Below are positions 1-12,334 of a DNA stretch of 64,000 bases, piece by piece. The position numbers were made by a program, and so were the translations under genes. The notes under the pieces are model-generated. The model was not told the DNA's origin, searched no databases, and saw only the letters and a list, made by a program, of their open reading frames with translations. The first letter of the stretch is position 1. The number at the start of each line of letters is the position of its first letter. Source of the DNA: Nomia melanderi (lineage: Eukaryota > Arthropoda > Insecta > Hymenoptera > Halictidae); assembly GCF_051020985.1 (NCBI RefSeq), contig NC_135006.1:14587501-14651500 (forward strand). Direction: 5' to 3'.

Positions 1-61
1 TATGCTAGAACATGGAAATAGGAGTACGATATGTACCCAAGATGGACTACTTTGGTAGGAG

Positions 62-130
62 GGCAGTAGTGGCTGAGTCGGTAGCGCACTCGCTTTCCAC
101 CAAAATTGCCAGGGTTCGATTCTCGGTGAT
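62..130 (+). other. tRNA-like segment with A and B boxes (SINE or tRNA pseudogene)
   Basis: An A-box-like TGGCTGAGTCGG lies about 40 bases before a B-box-like GGTTCGATTCT. The anticodon arm (CTCGC with TTTCCAC) does not pair on its 3' side and the acceptor stem does not close, so it is not a working tRNA. It could be the head of a tRNA-derived SINE or a decayed tRNA. Confidence 0.35.
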
Positions 131-2042
131 GAATAATTGACATTTCGCGATTTTATAAAAAAATTTACGATTTCATGTTTGTTGTATACATCGTTATAAC
201 TTTTCCATGATATATCAGTATCAAACAGTGATGTAAAAAAAAGTATTTGTAAAATCATGAGGAAATAATATTTCATCGAGACAAAATGGGCAATTTTTCG
301 TATAATGAAAGTAGAATCGCGAATTGCTGAGAGCATAGAAAAATTCGTATGAAATATATTGATTTTCCATCAGAGAGGTGCATTTCCCATTGTGCACGCT
401 GGGAAAAAGGAATTCCGTGAAAAATTTATGATGTTTTGTGTTATTCGTACATTGAACGAGGAAATTTCTATGGATAAATTGGAAGTTTATAAATGGGGGA
501 AAGATAAGAATGTAATAAAAAGAAGGGAGAGAAATGTTCAAAATTTGGTGGTAAATTGGGAAACTTATCAACATCAAAGAAAAAATAACAAATGGTGATG
601 AGGATAAAAAACAACAATAAAGAAGAAAAATGAAACAATACACATAATACAAAAACCACAATTCCAATATATACTTCAACGTCTCGGTCTGCGAACTGTA
701 AAGAAGAAAGGCTTTCCAGAAATTCCGAATCCTACAGAAAGTACGCCGGGAATATATCATCTCCGAGAGTATACTCGATACGCGCAATATGTACCAGCGT
801 AGTATCGGAAAATGAGAGAGAAAAATATATACTCCCCAGAAAACCTCTCTATGAGAGGAAATACTGAAGAGAAAGTGTATACAGGGGCGTGTGGTGTTTG
901 GTGTATATTACCTTCTCCTTGTAGTTTTATGGAATGAGGAAAAAAAATTTATCTTCGAATTCCGAAGCCCGTTGAAGAAAATTCGAGTCTGGCTCCACCC
1001 GAGCTTCGTGAACTCGGTTTGCCTCGCACGGAAGGCAAACGAAATATTTATTCAAGCGCGAATATCAAGTGGAGTTCCGGTCGGCGAAATCATTCGGGAT
1101 ATCCCGCCAAAAACCCGTTGGCGGAAAAAAAAGCGAAACGCGCGAAGAATGAGAATACACACGAATATTCATACTAGATATGCAGATTCGTGCGGCGCGT
1201 TCGAATAGTTTCCGCGGGACGGCTCGCGAGATCAACATATTTCGTTGGCCTACAATCGAGAACTGGAGCACCGAATACTCGAATATCGGTGTGTCCGCGG
1301 CGGGATTTACGAGTGGGGACGTCGAAAACGAGCAGATTCCGCAACGCCCGCGAAATTTACGTTCGATCTCGCGGACCCGCGCGGATAAATCGTCGAAATT
1401 GCGGATGGAAAAACAGCTAGCCGGAAGAGTTTATTTCCCGAATTTATGCGAGCCCGCGACACAACTCGGTTAATACAAATTTAACATCGCCGTTCATAAA
1501 CGCTCATAACGTACCGTCCAAATACAATGGCGAAAACCGTTAACTCCGACCACAAACGACGCACCCCTCTAATTAACATTCGCAAAAGTCTCGGTTAGCC
1601 TCGTTTCAATTTTCAACGAATGATTCATCGTGTCATGCATCGATCGTTGATTTTCCGTCATTGCGCTCCCCTCGGAAACATCGCGCGCAACATCGCTCAA
1701 TATTAATAACGTGCTAGCGCAGATTCGCTATCCAAATTGTTATCGTGAAACGATAGTTCGTCGCAATGGAATTATTGGAAACACAATTCCATATTAATAT
1801 CGAATCCAGCCGCAATTCCGTTGCTCTGATTATTAACCAGGTAAACTGAATGTTTCACTGCGAAAGAATTCCTAATAAGACAGGTATTTCAACGATTCAA
1901 CTGTTACCGAGATCACTGTCTCTCAAGAAACAATTCTTAATAGTCAAAAGATCTCGTTAATTCAACTATTACCGTATTCATCCTCGAAGAATTCTTAATA
2001 GTAAACAAATTTCACGAATTAACCTGTCGACGTGACTGTCGC
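131..2042. other. No gene seen; one CpG-rich islet at about 960-1480
   Basis: AT-rich at the left, then a CpG-rich part with short overlapping open frames on both strands (97 aa or less) that resemble nothing I know. No splice-joined coding signal. Confidence 0.4.
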
Positions 2043-2273
2043 TTAACACTTTGACTGCCACATTACCGGGTGACATTATTTTTTACAGAAACCTGGACAT
2101 TAATTTTCTTCATGACTTATCGAACGAACCGAATTTTGTTGAATATATGAGATATAAGAAAGATAATGGAGCAATTATTAAGAAGAATCTTAATTTCTCA
2201 GTTTCTGGTTAACGGAGAAAACTGTTTCGAGTTTATGAGAGTTTCGACGAGTGTTTGCATAGCAAAGTGTTAA
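2043..2273. mobile_element. TTAA-bounded element (TTAACACTTTG ends)
   Basis: It starts TTAACACTTTGACTGCCACA and ends GCAAAGTGTTAA. It is 231 bp, has short inverted ends and no open frame. It resembles the other non-autonomous TTAA elements in this window. Confidence 0.55.
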
Positions 2274-3177
2274 CGAAGAATTCGTTCACAAAAACATCTG
2301 TGTCATTACTTGATCTATCATCGACGTAGCCGTCGCTCAAACGGGAATCTCTTTAGACAGACGAAAATAAAAATGTCAGCCAGCGATTCTCTTCGCGTCG
2401 TCGGCGAGGGAAGCAAAGAACGGTTCTCCTTTTGTCCGTCGAAACAAAATGGTTCGACAGGCGGCCAAAGTGTCGGGAAAGGTGTCGATCGCTTCCGGTC
2501 GTTGGGCACCACGAAGTGAGAGGAGCCCGGTCCTCCATATTCAGGCACGCGTAAAGTAAAATGGCGGCGAGCCGTTTCGAGAGGGGACGAGAATTATTGT
2601 ACGGTGGCGTGACCAAAAGGGAAAAAAATCAGTCCATGGCGTGGATTAAGTGGTCCTCGTCGAAGAAGAAAGCCAGCAGTCGCTCCACTCTCCCGTTTAT
2701 CTTCGCGAGATACGGGGATCCTCGTCTGTTATTCGCCTAATTTATGATCCGTCCCGCTCGACAACGAAGGACGAAGACGCGGGGACTTAATTAATGGCTC
2801 GCGACGGGGCGGAGACGACTCCGCGACCGTTTAAAAATGGAGCTTCGCAGAGACAATGCTGCCCGAACAAAGGGGGAACATTTTCGTCTGTATCAATAAT
2901 ATATCTGAACTACTGATATATCTAATGAATTTTTACAGAAACAAGGGATTTCGTTTAGTAACACTCTATTTAATGTAGAAACTTTTTTTAGAAAAAAGTG
3001 AAATGTTCTGAGAAGAGACTTTAAGCTTTAAAATGAATCACGCTTGGTTCGTATATAATTCTCTTCGGAAAAATATGTCGCTGCAAATAACAATTTTGGT
3101 ATAGTACTTAATACTCAAAACCAAAGAGAACATTTAACTCAACAAAGTACAAGTGTTTCCATCAAACATTCCTCAAT
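2274..3177. other. No gene seen; CpG-rich islet 2310-2880
   Basis: Overlapping open frames of 69-87 aa occur on both strands in a CpG-rich block; none is recognisable. AT-rich sequence follows. Confidence 0.35.
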
Positions 3178-3495
3178 AAATATTTTCATCTATTTTCAAT
3201 ATTTATCACTTACACTCTCATGAACCACACACGAATTATCACAAATGCAAAGGATAATAAATATTTTCATCTCCTTTCAATATTCATCACTTAAACTCTC
3301 ATCAACCACCCACAAAATCATTACCAATCCAAAAGATAAATATTTTCGTCTCCTTTCAATATTCATCACTTAAACTCTCATTATCCACCCACAAAATCAT
3401 TACCAATCCAAAAGATAAATATTTTCGTCTCCTTTCAATATTCATGAAATGACTCTCATCACCCACCCACAGATCATTACTAATCCAAAAGATAA
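3178..3495. repeat. Minisatellite, about 80-bp unit, four copies
   Basis: The unit contains AAATATTTTCRTCTCCTTTC, TTCATCACTTAAACTCTCAT and CCACCCACAAAATCATTACC. Later copies are most alike. Confidence 0.8.
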
Positions 3496-3980
3496 GTGCC
3501 TCTTCGAAGACAGGAAGGGCAATCTTTAATGCATCGAGATGTCTTCCCCAGAAACTCAAGAAAGTCTCTCTTGAGCGTCGCGGAATAACTGTCAGCGATT
3601 GTCTCGCGTTCCCGTCGGGTCTGTCGTCGACGATTCCGTCGAAGACGATAATCATATTTCCGCGGAACGCAAATGCGAGCGAATCCTGCGGGGGCTGTTC
3701 CGGAACGGCGACGGTAAGATGCTGCACCGTCAGGAACACGTCCGAACGTTTTCTGCCGTCGACGGAGCCACTCGCGGCGCCGGTGTTCAAGGAATTAACG
3801 GTCTGTTGATTCAACTAAACCCCGGGAACGCGAGTAACGGACAGCGTCGACGGTCGTAACAACATTTACCGGGCTTCGCGCCGACCCGCGGCAAAGCGCA
3901 CACAAAGGACTTAGATAAACGCGCTGTCTACACGACGATCTCCGAGTATTCTGCTCGTTCGCAACGTCTCTTTGACTATC

Positions 3981-4255
3981 ACTATTATACTAGATTATAT
4001 TATACGAGATGAAAAATAGGGCTTTCAAGTACGGAATCCTGAAAGTAGAATTGACGACTGCTTTTAGTTAACATTATACTAGATTATATTATACGAGATG
4101 AAAAATAGGAGTTTCAGGAACGGAATCCTGAAAGTAGAATTGACAACTGCTTTTAGTAAACATTATACTGGATTATATTATAGGAGATGAAAAATACGAG
4201 TTTCAAGAACGGAATCGGAGAAGTAGAAGTGAGGACAGGTGCTTTTAGTAAACAT
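3981..4255. repeat. Tandem repeat, about 90-bp unit, three copies
   Basis: Each copy begins ATTATACTAGATTATATTAT and contains GATGAAAAATA and CGGAATC, ending CTGCTTTTAGT. Copies start near 3982, 4072 and 4161. Confidence 0.8.
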
Positions 4256-5580
4256 TGTAATTTTCTATGTAGTAACACGTGTTAGATATTTTGCCTTAAT
4301 GCAGAATACAAGAATAATTTAAAAGTTGGCAATGAATATTTTATTTCCAATATTAGATTAATATCTATTTTATTTTCCAAGATATAAAATACATATTTTC
4401 CAAGATACATGTTTCTCCGTTAGACGAAATATAGTTGATAAATATTTAAAAAAACAATGCTTCTTTTTAAATATAAGATGAGTGAACATTTGCAAAAGTC
4501 AGTTCAACTGTTCAGTGGTTTCATTGTGAAATCAAGATTACGTCACGCCACTAATTATTTGTAAGTCTAATCACTTACTTCCCTCGATAAGACACCCCGT
4601 CCATTTTTACCCAGGCCAATTACTTATTGCCCAGAAAATAGACGCCCACTGTTATCTATTTCCAACGCAATCGATACGCGCTGTCTCGCACAAGCTAACA
4701 ATGTAGCTTCATCGCAAATGTTTCTCTCGCAATGAAAATTCCGTTCCGGCCGCGTCGACGTTGAATCCGAGTGGAAAATCGCGCGATCGTCAACACGAGA
4801 CAGCTTTATTTCATTTCGCCAGCTTCTCTTTGTCGCGGGCAAATTCGGTGGACAGATCGAACTCACTGCGATTCGTCTTCGATAATGTAGGAATAATCAC
4901 CGGCTACGACTGACAGTCTTTTTACACGACTCGACAAACTGCGATTAAATTCAATCACGCTCTCCATTTATGAATGACTTGATGTACATTTGGAATATTA
5001 CAGGTTCGTTGGGCTGAACTTAGACAAATGGACATTAGTAAAAATCAATGTTGCAGTGTTACTATAATTTAGTATAGTATTTAATAAAATATGGAAACAA
5101 CATGGACAACACGTAAAAAGTTTTTTATATTTATACATTTATACATATATATAAATAAATACAACCTTGGCTATGTAGACGTATAGTATCATAAATAAAT
5201 AGATAAATAAAATAAATTGAATTGAAATACATAAATAAGTAAATACATGAATTAAAATTAAAATTAAAATTAGCTAGACATATATAGGTGGACAATTGAC
5301 ATAGTTTATAAATTAACATAGCCCTCTCCTTCGCCATGTATGATAAAATAAAATGACATAGGATAACAGGATACAGTAAAATACGCAAGGTTGAATAAGT
5401 AGGTAAATAAATAACAGAAATAAATAAACATAGCGGATACAAATATAACAAAAATAAATAAGTGAATACATAAATAAATATACAAATAAATGAATAAATA
5501 ATAAATAAAAAGTATAGCTAACATCAGTAAATAAATATATATTGAAAGCTAGCTATGTCGCACTACAATATATTCTGGAA
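4256..5580. other. No gene seen; AT-rich, with an AAATA-rich stretch at 5100-5540
   Basis: The right part is dominated by AAATAAATA-type simple sequence. Open frames of 72-106 aa on its minus strand are low-complexity artefacts. Confidence 0.4.
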
Positions 5581-5599
5581 TATTCCAAATGACATGAAC

Positions 5600-6008
5600 A
5601 TTCACACACATGCATACCATCGTCATTCATCTACTACATACACGCACATTCTACATTACCCATACTTTCATCTATTGCATACACGCATATTCTACATTAC
5701 CCATTCTTTCAACTATTGTACACACACATTTCACATTACTCAATCTTTCAACTATTGTACACACACATTCTACATTACCTATACTTTCATCTATTGTACA
5801 CACACATTCTACATTACTCAATCTTTCAACTATTGTACACACACATTCTACATTACCCATACTTCCATCTATTGTACACATTCTACATTCACACACGCAC
5901 ATTCTACATTACCCATACTTCCATCTATTGTACACATTCTACATTCACACACGCACATTCTACATTACCCATACTTCCATCCATTGTACACACGCATTCC
6001 ACGTTACC
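5600..6008. repeat. Minisatellite of CACACATTCTACATTACCCA units
   Basis: About ten copies of a 38-40-bp unit, CACACATTCTACATTACCCA then TACTTTCATCTATTGTA, with a higher-order pattern (TCAATCTTTCAACTATTG alternates). It creates open frames up to 263 aa on the plus strand that are repeat artefacts. Confidence 0.9.
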
Positions 6009-6659
6009 CACAATAATGAGATCGACCGGCGGCCGATCGCCGCGTCAAATAAAATTACGCTCGATGATCGCGCGTTCGGCCGGTCATTAATTTCCGCGGC
6101 GCGCCGGCCTCGGGTATCAACGAATCGGCGTTGTTTGAACGCGTCAAGGAAATTAGAAACACCGGGGATCTTCGCGCTACGGCCGCGTTCAACTGCCGAG
6201 ACCGAACTCTCCCGTCGCCGAATTAATTTGTTTGCCCGCAATCCGGCGAACTCGGCTCCGTATTCACCCCGGGAAGCAATCCCGGGAATCATTTGGACAC
6301 ACCGAAATTGCCACTTTGCGGAATTGTCTCTTGGATGCTCGGTGTGCCTTCTGATTCGAGCCAAAGTAATTCTTCGATCATCCGTCTCGTGGTTTATGTA
6401 ATTGAAAGCGCACTTTGGCGTTCGCAATCGGTTAGAATATGCTAGGCAACGGGTTAATCGTGTTTTCGTGTGGGAGAGATTGAATGGTGATTTATAATTT
6501 TGTAGGAAATACGGGGAACTTGATTCATTGCAACGCGGAACGGTTGTGTCGTTACGCGGAACGTTTCAGTGAAGGTTTAGGGGTGAATTTGTAACGTTGG
6601 ATTTTAGATGGTGAATTTTGAGGTGGGAGGAGAAATTGTAGATTAGGGGTGATACAGTT

Positions 6660-7140
6660 TGCGCAGGAGTTATGGGAGAATTGGAATTGAGGAGAGAATT
6701 GAAAGAAGTATTAGAATAATAATTGAAGGGAGAATTGAAAGAATTGAAAGAATAATGAGAGGAAGAATTAGAGAAAGAATTGAAAGAAGCATTAAACTGA
6801 TAATTAAAATAATTGTTAAAAGAAGGATTGAAAGAAGTATTAAAATAATTAAAATAATAATTATAGGAGAATTGACAGAATATCGAGAAGAGGAATTAGG
6901 GAAAGAATTGAAAGAAGCATTAAACTGATAATTTAAATAAATGTTAAAAGAAGAATTGAAAGAACTATTAAAATAATAATTAAAATAACAATTAAAAGAA
7001 GAATTGACAGAATATCGAAAAGAAGAATTATAGAAAGCATTAAAAGAAGCATTAAATTGATAATTAAAATAATAATTAAAAGAACAATAGACAGAATAAC
7101 GAGAACGACTACAGACAAACTGAAAAGAAGCATTAAAATA
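6660..7140. repeat. Purine-rich degenerate repeat tract
   Basis: About 480 bp made almost only of A and G on the plus strand with scattered T, built from variants of AGAATTGAAAGAAGCATTAA and ATAATTAAAATAATAATT. No gene is credible here. Confidence 0.85.
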
Positions 7141-7778
7141 ATGAAGAATCAAACACTTAATTAAAAGGATTAAATTGATTTCTCTCGCATCTCTCAGCGT
7201 ACAATAACCCTCAATAATTCCTCCCACGAAAACACGAGTCGAAATCAAACGAAAACATTCCATCAGATTTCCCGAGCGTGCCTCACCGTTCGACCAGCAT
7301 TTTCGTGGACGGTCAAGATAAATGGTGCACGTCGTAGATACAGAAAACATTGGTCCGAATCAGAGCGAATGGAAAGAATATTCCCTCGTGCTCCCCGATG
7401 CGGAATTTCCCGTGAAATTCGAGTTCAATCTTTCGGAATCGCGCAAGTATTCTCGTAGAGGGAAAGATGGCTCCGGGTCACGGGGGGTCGGCTTCCGGTG
7501 TTCCATGTTTATCTCAATATTTATTAGCGTCCGTCCCCGACGGCAAGAAAACGGACCCGTCCGCCGGCGACGGAGGAGCCGGAGCACTTTGTTGATCCAA
7601 TCGAATTCGCCGGTCGGTCGAGTGGCCGATCGATTCACCGTTAAAAGGATACCGCGGACCTTGCAGAATTTTCAAGCAAGGACGAGCCTTCTGCCAGCGA
7701 TGCGCGGATTTCATCCCGTTTGCCCGTTACGCAACGTATTTTATTCTTTATCTTTTCACTGATGACTTTTCGTTAAAT
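7141..7778. other. No gene seen; CpG-rich islet
   Basis: It contains CACTTTGTTGATCCAATCGA at about 7589-7608, which recurs as CACTTTGTTGATTCAACCGA at about 9621-9640. A 146-aa open frame (7322-7762, plus) has no recognisable domain. Confidence 0.35.
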
Positions 7779-7859
7779 ATGTTACTCGTTCGTTCGTTTT
7801 TCATCGCTGACGATTTTGTATGGGATACGTTACTCGTTCGTTTAGCTTTTATTCATGAT

Positions 7860-9032
7860 GATCCCTTGTCGTTACATACTGCACTCGTTCAGCTTTTATT
7901 CACGATAGCTTTTTGTTGGATGGATTACTCGTTTGTTCTTCTTTCGGCGCTGATGTTTCATTCGATATGTTACTGGTTTGATCATTTTCTAGTGGAGAGA
8001 TTGCTCGTTCGTTGATCTTTTGTTGCTGATAATTTTTTACTTGATTTTTACTTGATAACATTTACTTGATACATTGCTCGTTCGTTTACCTTTTATTTCT
8101 GATAATACTTTACTTGATACATTGCTCGTTCGTTTACCTTTTATTTCTGATAATTTTTTACTTGATACATTGCTCGTTCGTTTACCTTTTATTTCTGATA
8201 ACGTTTTACTAGATACATATTTTATTCGATACATTACTAGTTCGACAATGTTTTATTCCTGGTAATTTTCTATTGGAGAGACTGCTCGTTCGTTGATCTT
8301 TTGTTGCTGAAAAAATTATTACTGGTTCGATTATGTTTTATTTCTGATAATTTTCTATTGTAAAGATTGCTCGTTCGTTAATCTTTTATTTCTGATAATT
8401 TTCTTATTAGATACATTGCTCGTTCGTTTAACTTTTATTCCTGGTGATCCCTTGTCGTTACATACTGCACTCGTTCAGCTTTTATTCACGATAGCTTTTT
8501 GTTGGATGGATTACTCGTTTGTTCTTCTTTCGGCGCTGATGTTTCATTCGATATGTTACTCGTTTGATCATTTTCTAGTGGAGAGATTGCTCGTTCGTTG
8601 ATCTTTTGTTGCTGATAATTTTTTACTTGATTTTTACTTGATAACATTTACTTGATACATTGCTCGTTCGTTTACCTTTTATTTCTGATAATACTTTACT
8701 TGATACATTGCTCGTTCGTTTACCTTTTATTTCTGATAATTTTTTACTTGATACATTGCTCGTTCGTTTACCTTTTATTTCTGATAACGTTTTACTAGAT
8801 ACATATTTTATTCGATACATTACTAGTTCGACAATGTTTTATTCCTGGTAATTTTCTATTGGAGAGACTGCTCGTTCGTTGATCTTTTGTTGCTGAAAAA
8901 ATTATTACTGGTTCGATTATGTTTTATTTCTGATAATTTTCTATTGTAAAGATTGCTCGTTCGTTAATCTTTTATTTCTGATAATTTTCTTATTAGATAC
9001 ATTGCTCGTTCGTTTAACTTTTATTCCTGGTG
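7860..9032. repeat. 586-bp tandem segmental duplication, two full copies plus part of a third
   Basis: About 7860-8446 and 8447-9032 are nearly identical; one difference is TTACTGGTTTG against TTACTCGTTTG. A diverged third start follows at about 9030-9130. Inside each copy is a smaller repeat of about 50 bp containing TTGCTCGTTCGTTTACCTTT and ATTTCTGATAA. Identical 65-aa and 63-aa open frames in both copies are by-products. Confidence 0.93.
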
Positions 9033-9361
9033 ATCCCTTGTCATTACATACTGCACTCGTTCAGTTTTTATTCGCGATAGTTTTTTGTTGGCTGGATTAC
9101 TCGTTTGTTCATCTATCGTTGCTGATGTTTTATTCGATACATTACTGGTTCGATCATGTTTTATTTCTGATCATTTTCCATTGGAGAGCTCGTTCGTTTA
9201 CCTTTTATTCCCGACAGTGTTTTATTAGATACATTGCTCGTTCATTCTTTATTCCCGACGTTTTATTAGATACATTACTCTCCCACTTTTTATTCAAGAT
9301 AATCATTAAACACACTACTCGTACCATTTTCCATCAGACAAACTACCCGTTCGCCCGTTAA

Positions 9362-9811
9362 TGTTCCTCATCCGAAAAACTATCGTTCCAACAAACAACT
9401 TTCCCCATTAATTTACCGCGAAACTACCAAACAAAAGAAGCGAGAGTTCGCTCGGGGAACCGGCGGCGTTCGATTAGCTTCCTTTTTTAGTCGGCCGATT
9501 TTCGCTCGCGTCTCGAAAGCGCCGGTAAAGGGTTAGGCCGTCAAAGAGAGAGTTCCCAGAGGGACACGCGCGAAGAATGTAGTTCAGTTGGCCGTTTCAA
9601 CGGAGGATCGACGTGGCGCAGCACTTTGTTGATTCAACCGAATCTCGGCCCGGTCGAGGGGAGTGAGGCCGGTCGATCGCCGCGTGTGCCGGCCCTCTCG
9701 CGCGCGTTTAAACGAGATTAGGACAAGGGCAAGCGGGAGGGTTAAGTAGTTTCCATTGTAAGGATGCTCCGCGACGTGACGACGTTTCTTTGCCATCACG
9801 GTCTCTTGCCA

Positions 9812-9845
<34 letters not shown>

Positions 9846-10064
9846 ACTCGCTCTTTCTCGCGCGACCTCGCGAAATCGCTTCGCGCTTAATCCGAGCGTT
9901 TTGAATTTTCCCCTTGTCCCTCGGGCCACTTTCACCGACGAATGCTTCGATTAGAACATAAATCAGTCCTCTTTAATAGTATAGTAGCTTTTGGAATATC
10001 TGTGAATATTATTCTAATTATTTATTTAGAATTATCCTGTTACTTCTTAACGCATTGCGTACAG
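9362..10064. other. No gene seen; CpG-rich islet with a (CT)n run
   Basis: A (CT)n run of about 30 bp lies at 9813-9842. The sequence is otherwise unique-looking and CpG-rich, with no protein match by eye. Confidence 0.35.
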
Positions 10065-10158
10065 CAATTTTCACTGAGGTCAGGTTATGTCACTGTACAT
10101 AGGAAAACTCAGATATCATATTGTTATGCAGTATATTTGAAATAGCAAGCTAATAATT

Positions 10159-10322
10159 AACACTTAGCTGTGCAACTTCGCTGATTACCACAGCATTGAA
10201 AAAAATATAAAATTTAATTCGAATTGCTTATCTATGTAATATATTTTAAATAGATGATTCGAATGAAATTTTATATTTTTCTCAATGCTGTGGTAATCGG
10301 CGAAGTTGCATAGCTAAGTGTT
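10159..10322. repeat. 164-bp near-perfect inverted repeat
   Basis: Arms AACACTTAGCTGTGCAACTT...and the reverse complement ending AGCTAAGTGTT, about 65 nt each with a loop of about 30. The arm sequence recurs at 32321-32385, and the flank at 10066-10122 recurs inverted at about 32425-32471, so this is an interspersed family. Confidence 0.85.
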
Positions 10323-10419
10323 ATTTATTAGTTTTACGAGAGGATGTAGATTCTGTGCTGAATTCCAAGTGTTGTGTTGGTTCGTTCATTAATGATTAAT
10401 TTCACAATTAAAAGTTTGG

Positions 10420-10740
10420 ATAGTGTAGAATATTCGTTAACTATTAATTTCACGAAGTAAAGTAGTTAATGAATATTTATCAGCTATTCGTTTCGTCATG
10501 AAGTAATGTAGAGTATTCGGTAATTACTACCTTCACAAAGTAAAGTAACTAAAGTAGAATATTCATTAACCTCTAATCTCACAAAGCGAAGTAACTGAAG
10601 TAGAATATTCGTTAATCATTCATTTCATCATGAACTGATCTAGAGTATTCGGTAATTATTACCTTCACAAAGTAAAGTAACTAAAGTAGAATATTCATTA
10701 ACCACTAATCTCACGAGGTAACTAAAGTAGAATATCCGTT
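10420..10740. repeat. Diffuse repeats of GTAGAATATTCGTTAA
   Basis: At least six degenerate copies of a unit with AAGTAGAATATTCRTTAA and TTCACAAAGTAAAGTAACT, with irregular spacing. Confidence 0.7.
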
Positions 10741-11037
10741 GATCGTTAATTCCTTAGTGACTCTAATTCTCATTTCCAAAGTATCTATAATTAGCTCCCT
10801 ATCGATCGCAATTAGCAGCAATATGTCCCAGAATTCCTCAGTTTTCTTCAAACGAAAGAAATCCTTGTACTCGCAACGAAATATTTCAGTCATTATAAAG
10901 AATCTTGACTTTCTAATTTCTACTTTATTAAGAAAATTATTTTCACCGCATACGTATTCCGACGAGTGTTTGTCAGTCAACGTGTTAAACAACAGAAAAG
11001 AAGGAAAATATACCCTGATCTCTTGCTATTCAAGTAA

Positions 11038-11263
11038 TTAACACTAGAACTACCGTACCAGTCGAAATGACTGGTTTCGATTCTTCTGTTCAGCAATTAT
11101 TGATCTTTTCAAAGTAATCGAATATTCGAAATGATTTTGAAAATAAATAGTTTCACTTCAGCACTATAACGAATGTCTGAAGACACTGAAAATAATCTAC
11201 TGTTACAATTTCAATAGGAATTGCATATTAATCCCATTAAACGCTCGGTAGTTCCAATATTAA
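11038..11263. mobile_element. TTAA MITE, family 1 copy a, nested insertion
   Basis: 226 bp between TTAA copies at 11038-11041 and 11260-11263. Left end TTAACACTAGAACTACCG; right end CGGTAGTTCCAATATTAA, its imperfect inverse. The interior has CCAGTCGAAATGACTGG. It interrupts another repeat that is seen uninterrupted at about 24495-24550 and 24828-24870. No open frame, so non-autonomous. Confidence 0.85.
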
Positions 11264-11340
11264 ATCATTCGTTCGCAACTTAGTCTTCCAAACATGAACG
11301 TTTCGTCTCGCCGAGATGACGTTCGTCCGCAAAGGGTTAA
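11264..11340. repeat. Right end of a TTCGTCCGCAAAGGGTTAA repeat
   Basis: It ends TTCGTCCGCAAAGGGTTAA. The same end occurs at about 16806, 24916, 30198, 30453 and 43653, so this is a dispersed family that uses TTAA at its edge. Confidence 0.7.
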
Positions 11341-12330
11341 AACTACGATGCTACATATTTATACAACAACATTACACGTGTTGTTCGTACCGCAGTTTTA
11401 TCAGCCACTGTCGCAGTTTGTTCCATATTATACAGCGATCGATCTCGTTATAGGACATCGGCCGATGCATGCATTCTCGCGTAAATCCAACGGTTGCCAA
11501 TAATCGGCACCTGACTCCCGGCGTAATAAAGTCGAGAGACGAATAATGTCGTCGGCGACGACGACGACGACGACGGTGGTGCTGGTCCCGCCGCGATTTA
11601 TCGCCTCTCCCGGCGAGCGGCGAAATTGGGACGCAGACCAACCGGGACACGCCCGGCATTGTTGCCATTGCTTTTAAGCTCCTCGCCGCGCGTTCATCCG
11701 CTTTTTCATCCGCGCTCCACCCGTGTGTTTGTAGATCGCCGTGGAATTCCGAGCTTCCCGGCTTCTCCGGGAAATTATATTTTCCCGGGTTCGAGTAAAT
11801 CTTTCGCGGCTCCTCGGTACGATAAATTCTTTCTCCCCCCACCACCGTTGGCGTCTTCTTTTATCAAGAGCTTCGGAGATGCTCGGGAAACTGAATTGTT
11901 GCTTGCGTTTAGAGATTTCTCCACTGTAGAATGTGTATTCTGTTTGTTGGGTACACTAATGGCTGAAGGAATTGTTGAAGATTCATAGAGTGGTATGGAG
12001 GGTAAGTGGAAATTCACTGTAATTTGAGTTGAGATTAAGAAAGTTGATACAATTCAATTGGAAGAATCGATGTTGATATATTAGATCAGTCAGGAATTAG
12101 TAGCTTAATGGTTCGTGAATTTATAGGAACAGAGGGAGGAAAACCTAATCTAATGCATCAAACATAATTCTTTTGATAATAAAAACTGGAAAATTATCCA
12201 CGAAACAAGGAAGAAAAGATAACATTTATATCAACGTGTTAAAACCACTTTTGCCTATTACAATCCTCAAAAACAGAGAACATAATGGAACACAAACTAC
12301 GTATCTAACTTAATCCACGAAAAATAACTT
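11341..12330. other. No gene seen; CpG-rich islet 11500-11850
   Basis: It contains a (CGA)n-like run at about 11555-11575. Frames of 157 aa (minus) and 120 aa (plus) overlap over the islet and carry no recognisable domain. Confidence 0.35.
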
Positions 12331-12334
12331 TCTT

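Noticed and set aside
3356..3814. 152-residue minus-strand frame
   Set aside because: Its end runs through a minisatellite, its start is in a CpG-rich islet, and it shows no known domain or splice context.
5600..6008. Regular repeats that might suggest a CRISPR array
   Set aside because: Units are contiguous and degenerate without unique spacers, in a eukaryotic genome; this is a minisatellite. The same holds for 39395-39770 and 46735-47650.
5610..6401. 263-residue open frame, and a 153-residue one in another frame
   Set aside because: Both are made by the CACACATTCTACATTACCCA minisatellite, whose unit lacks stops in several frames; the translation is periodic and the tail is unrelated CpG-rich sequence.
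8037..8234. Identical 65-residue frames at 8037-8234 and 8623-8820
   Set aside because: By-products of the 586-bp duplication and its internal 50-bp repeats.
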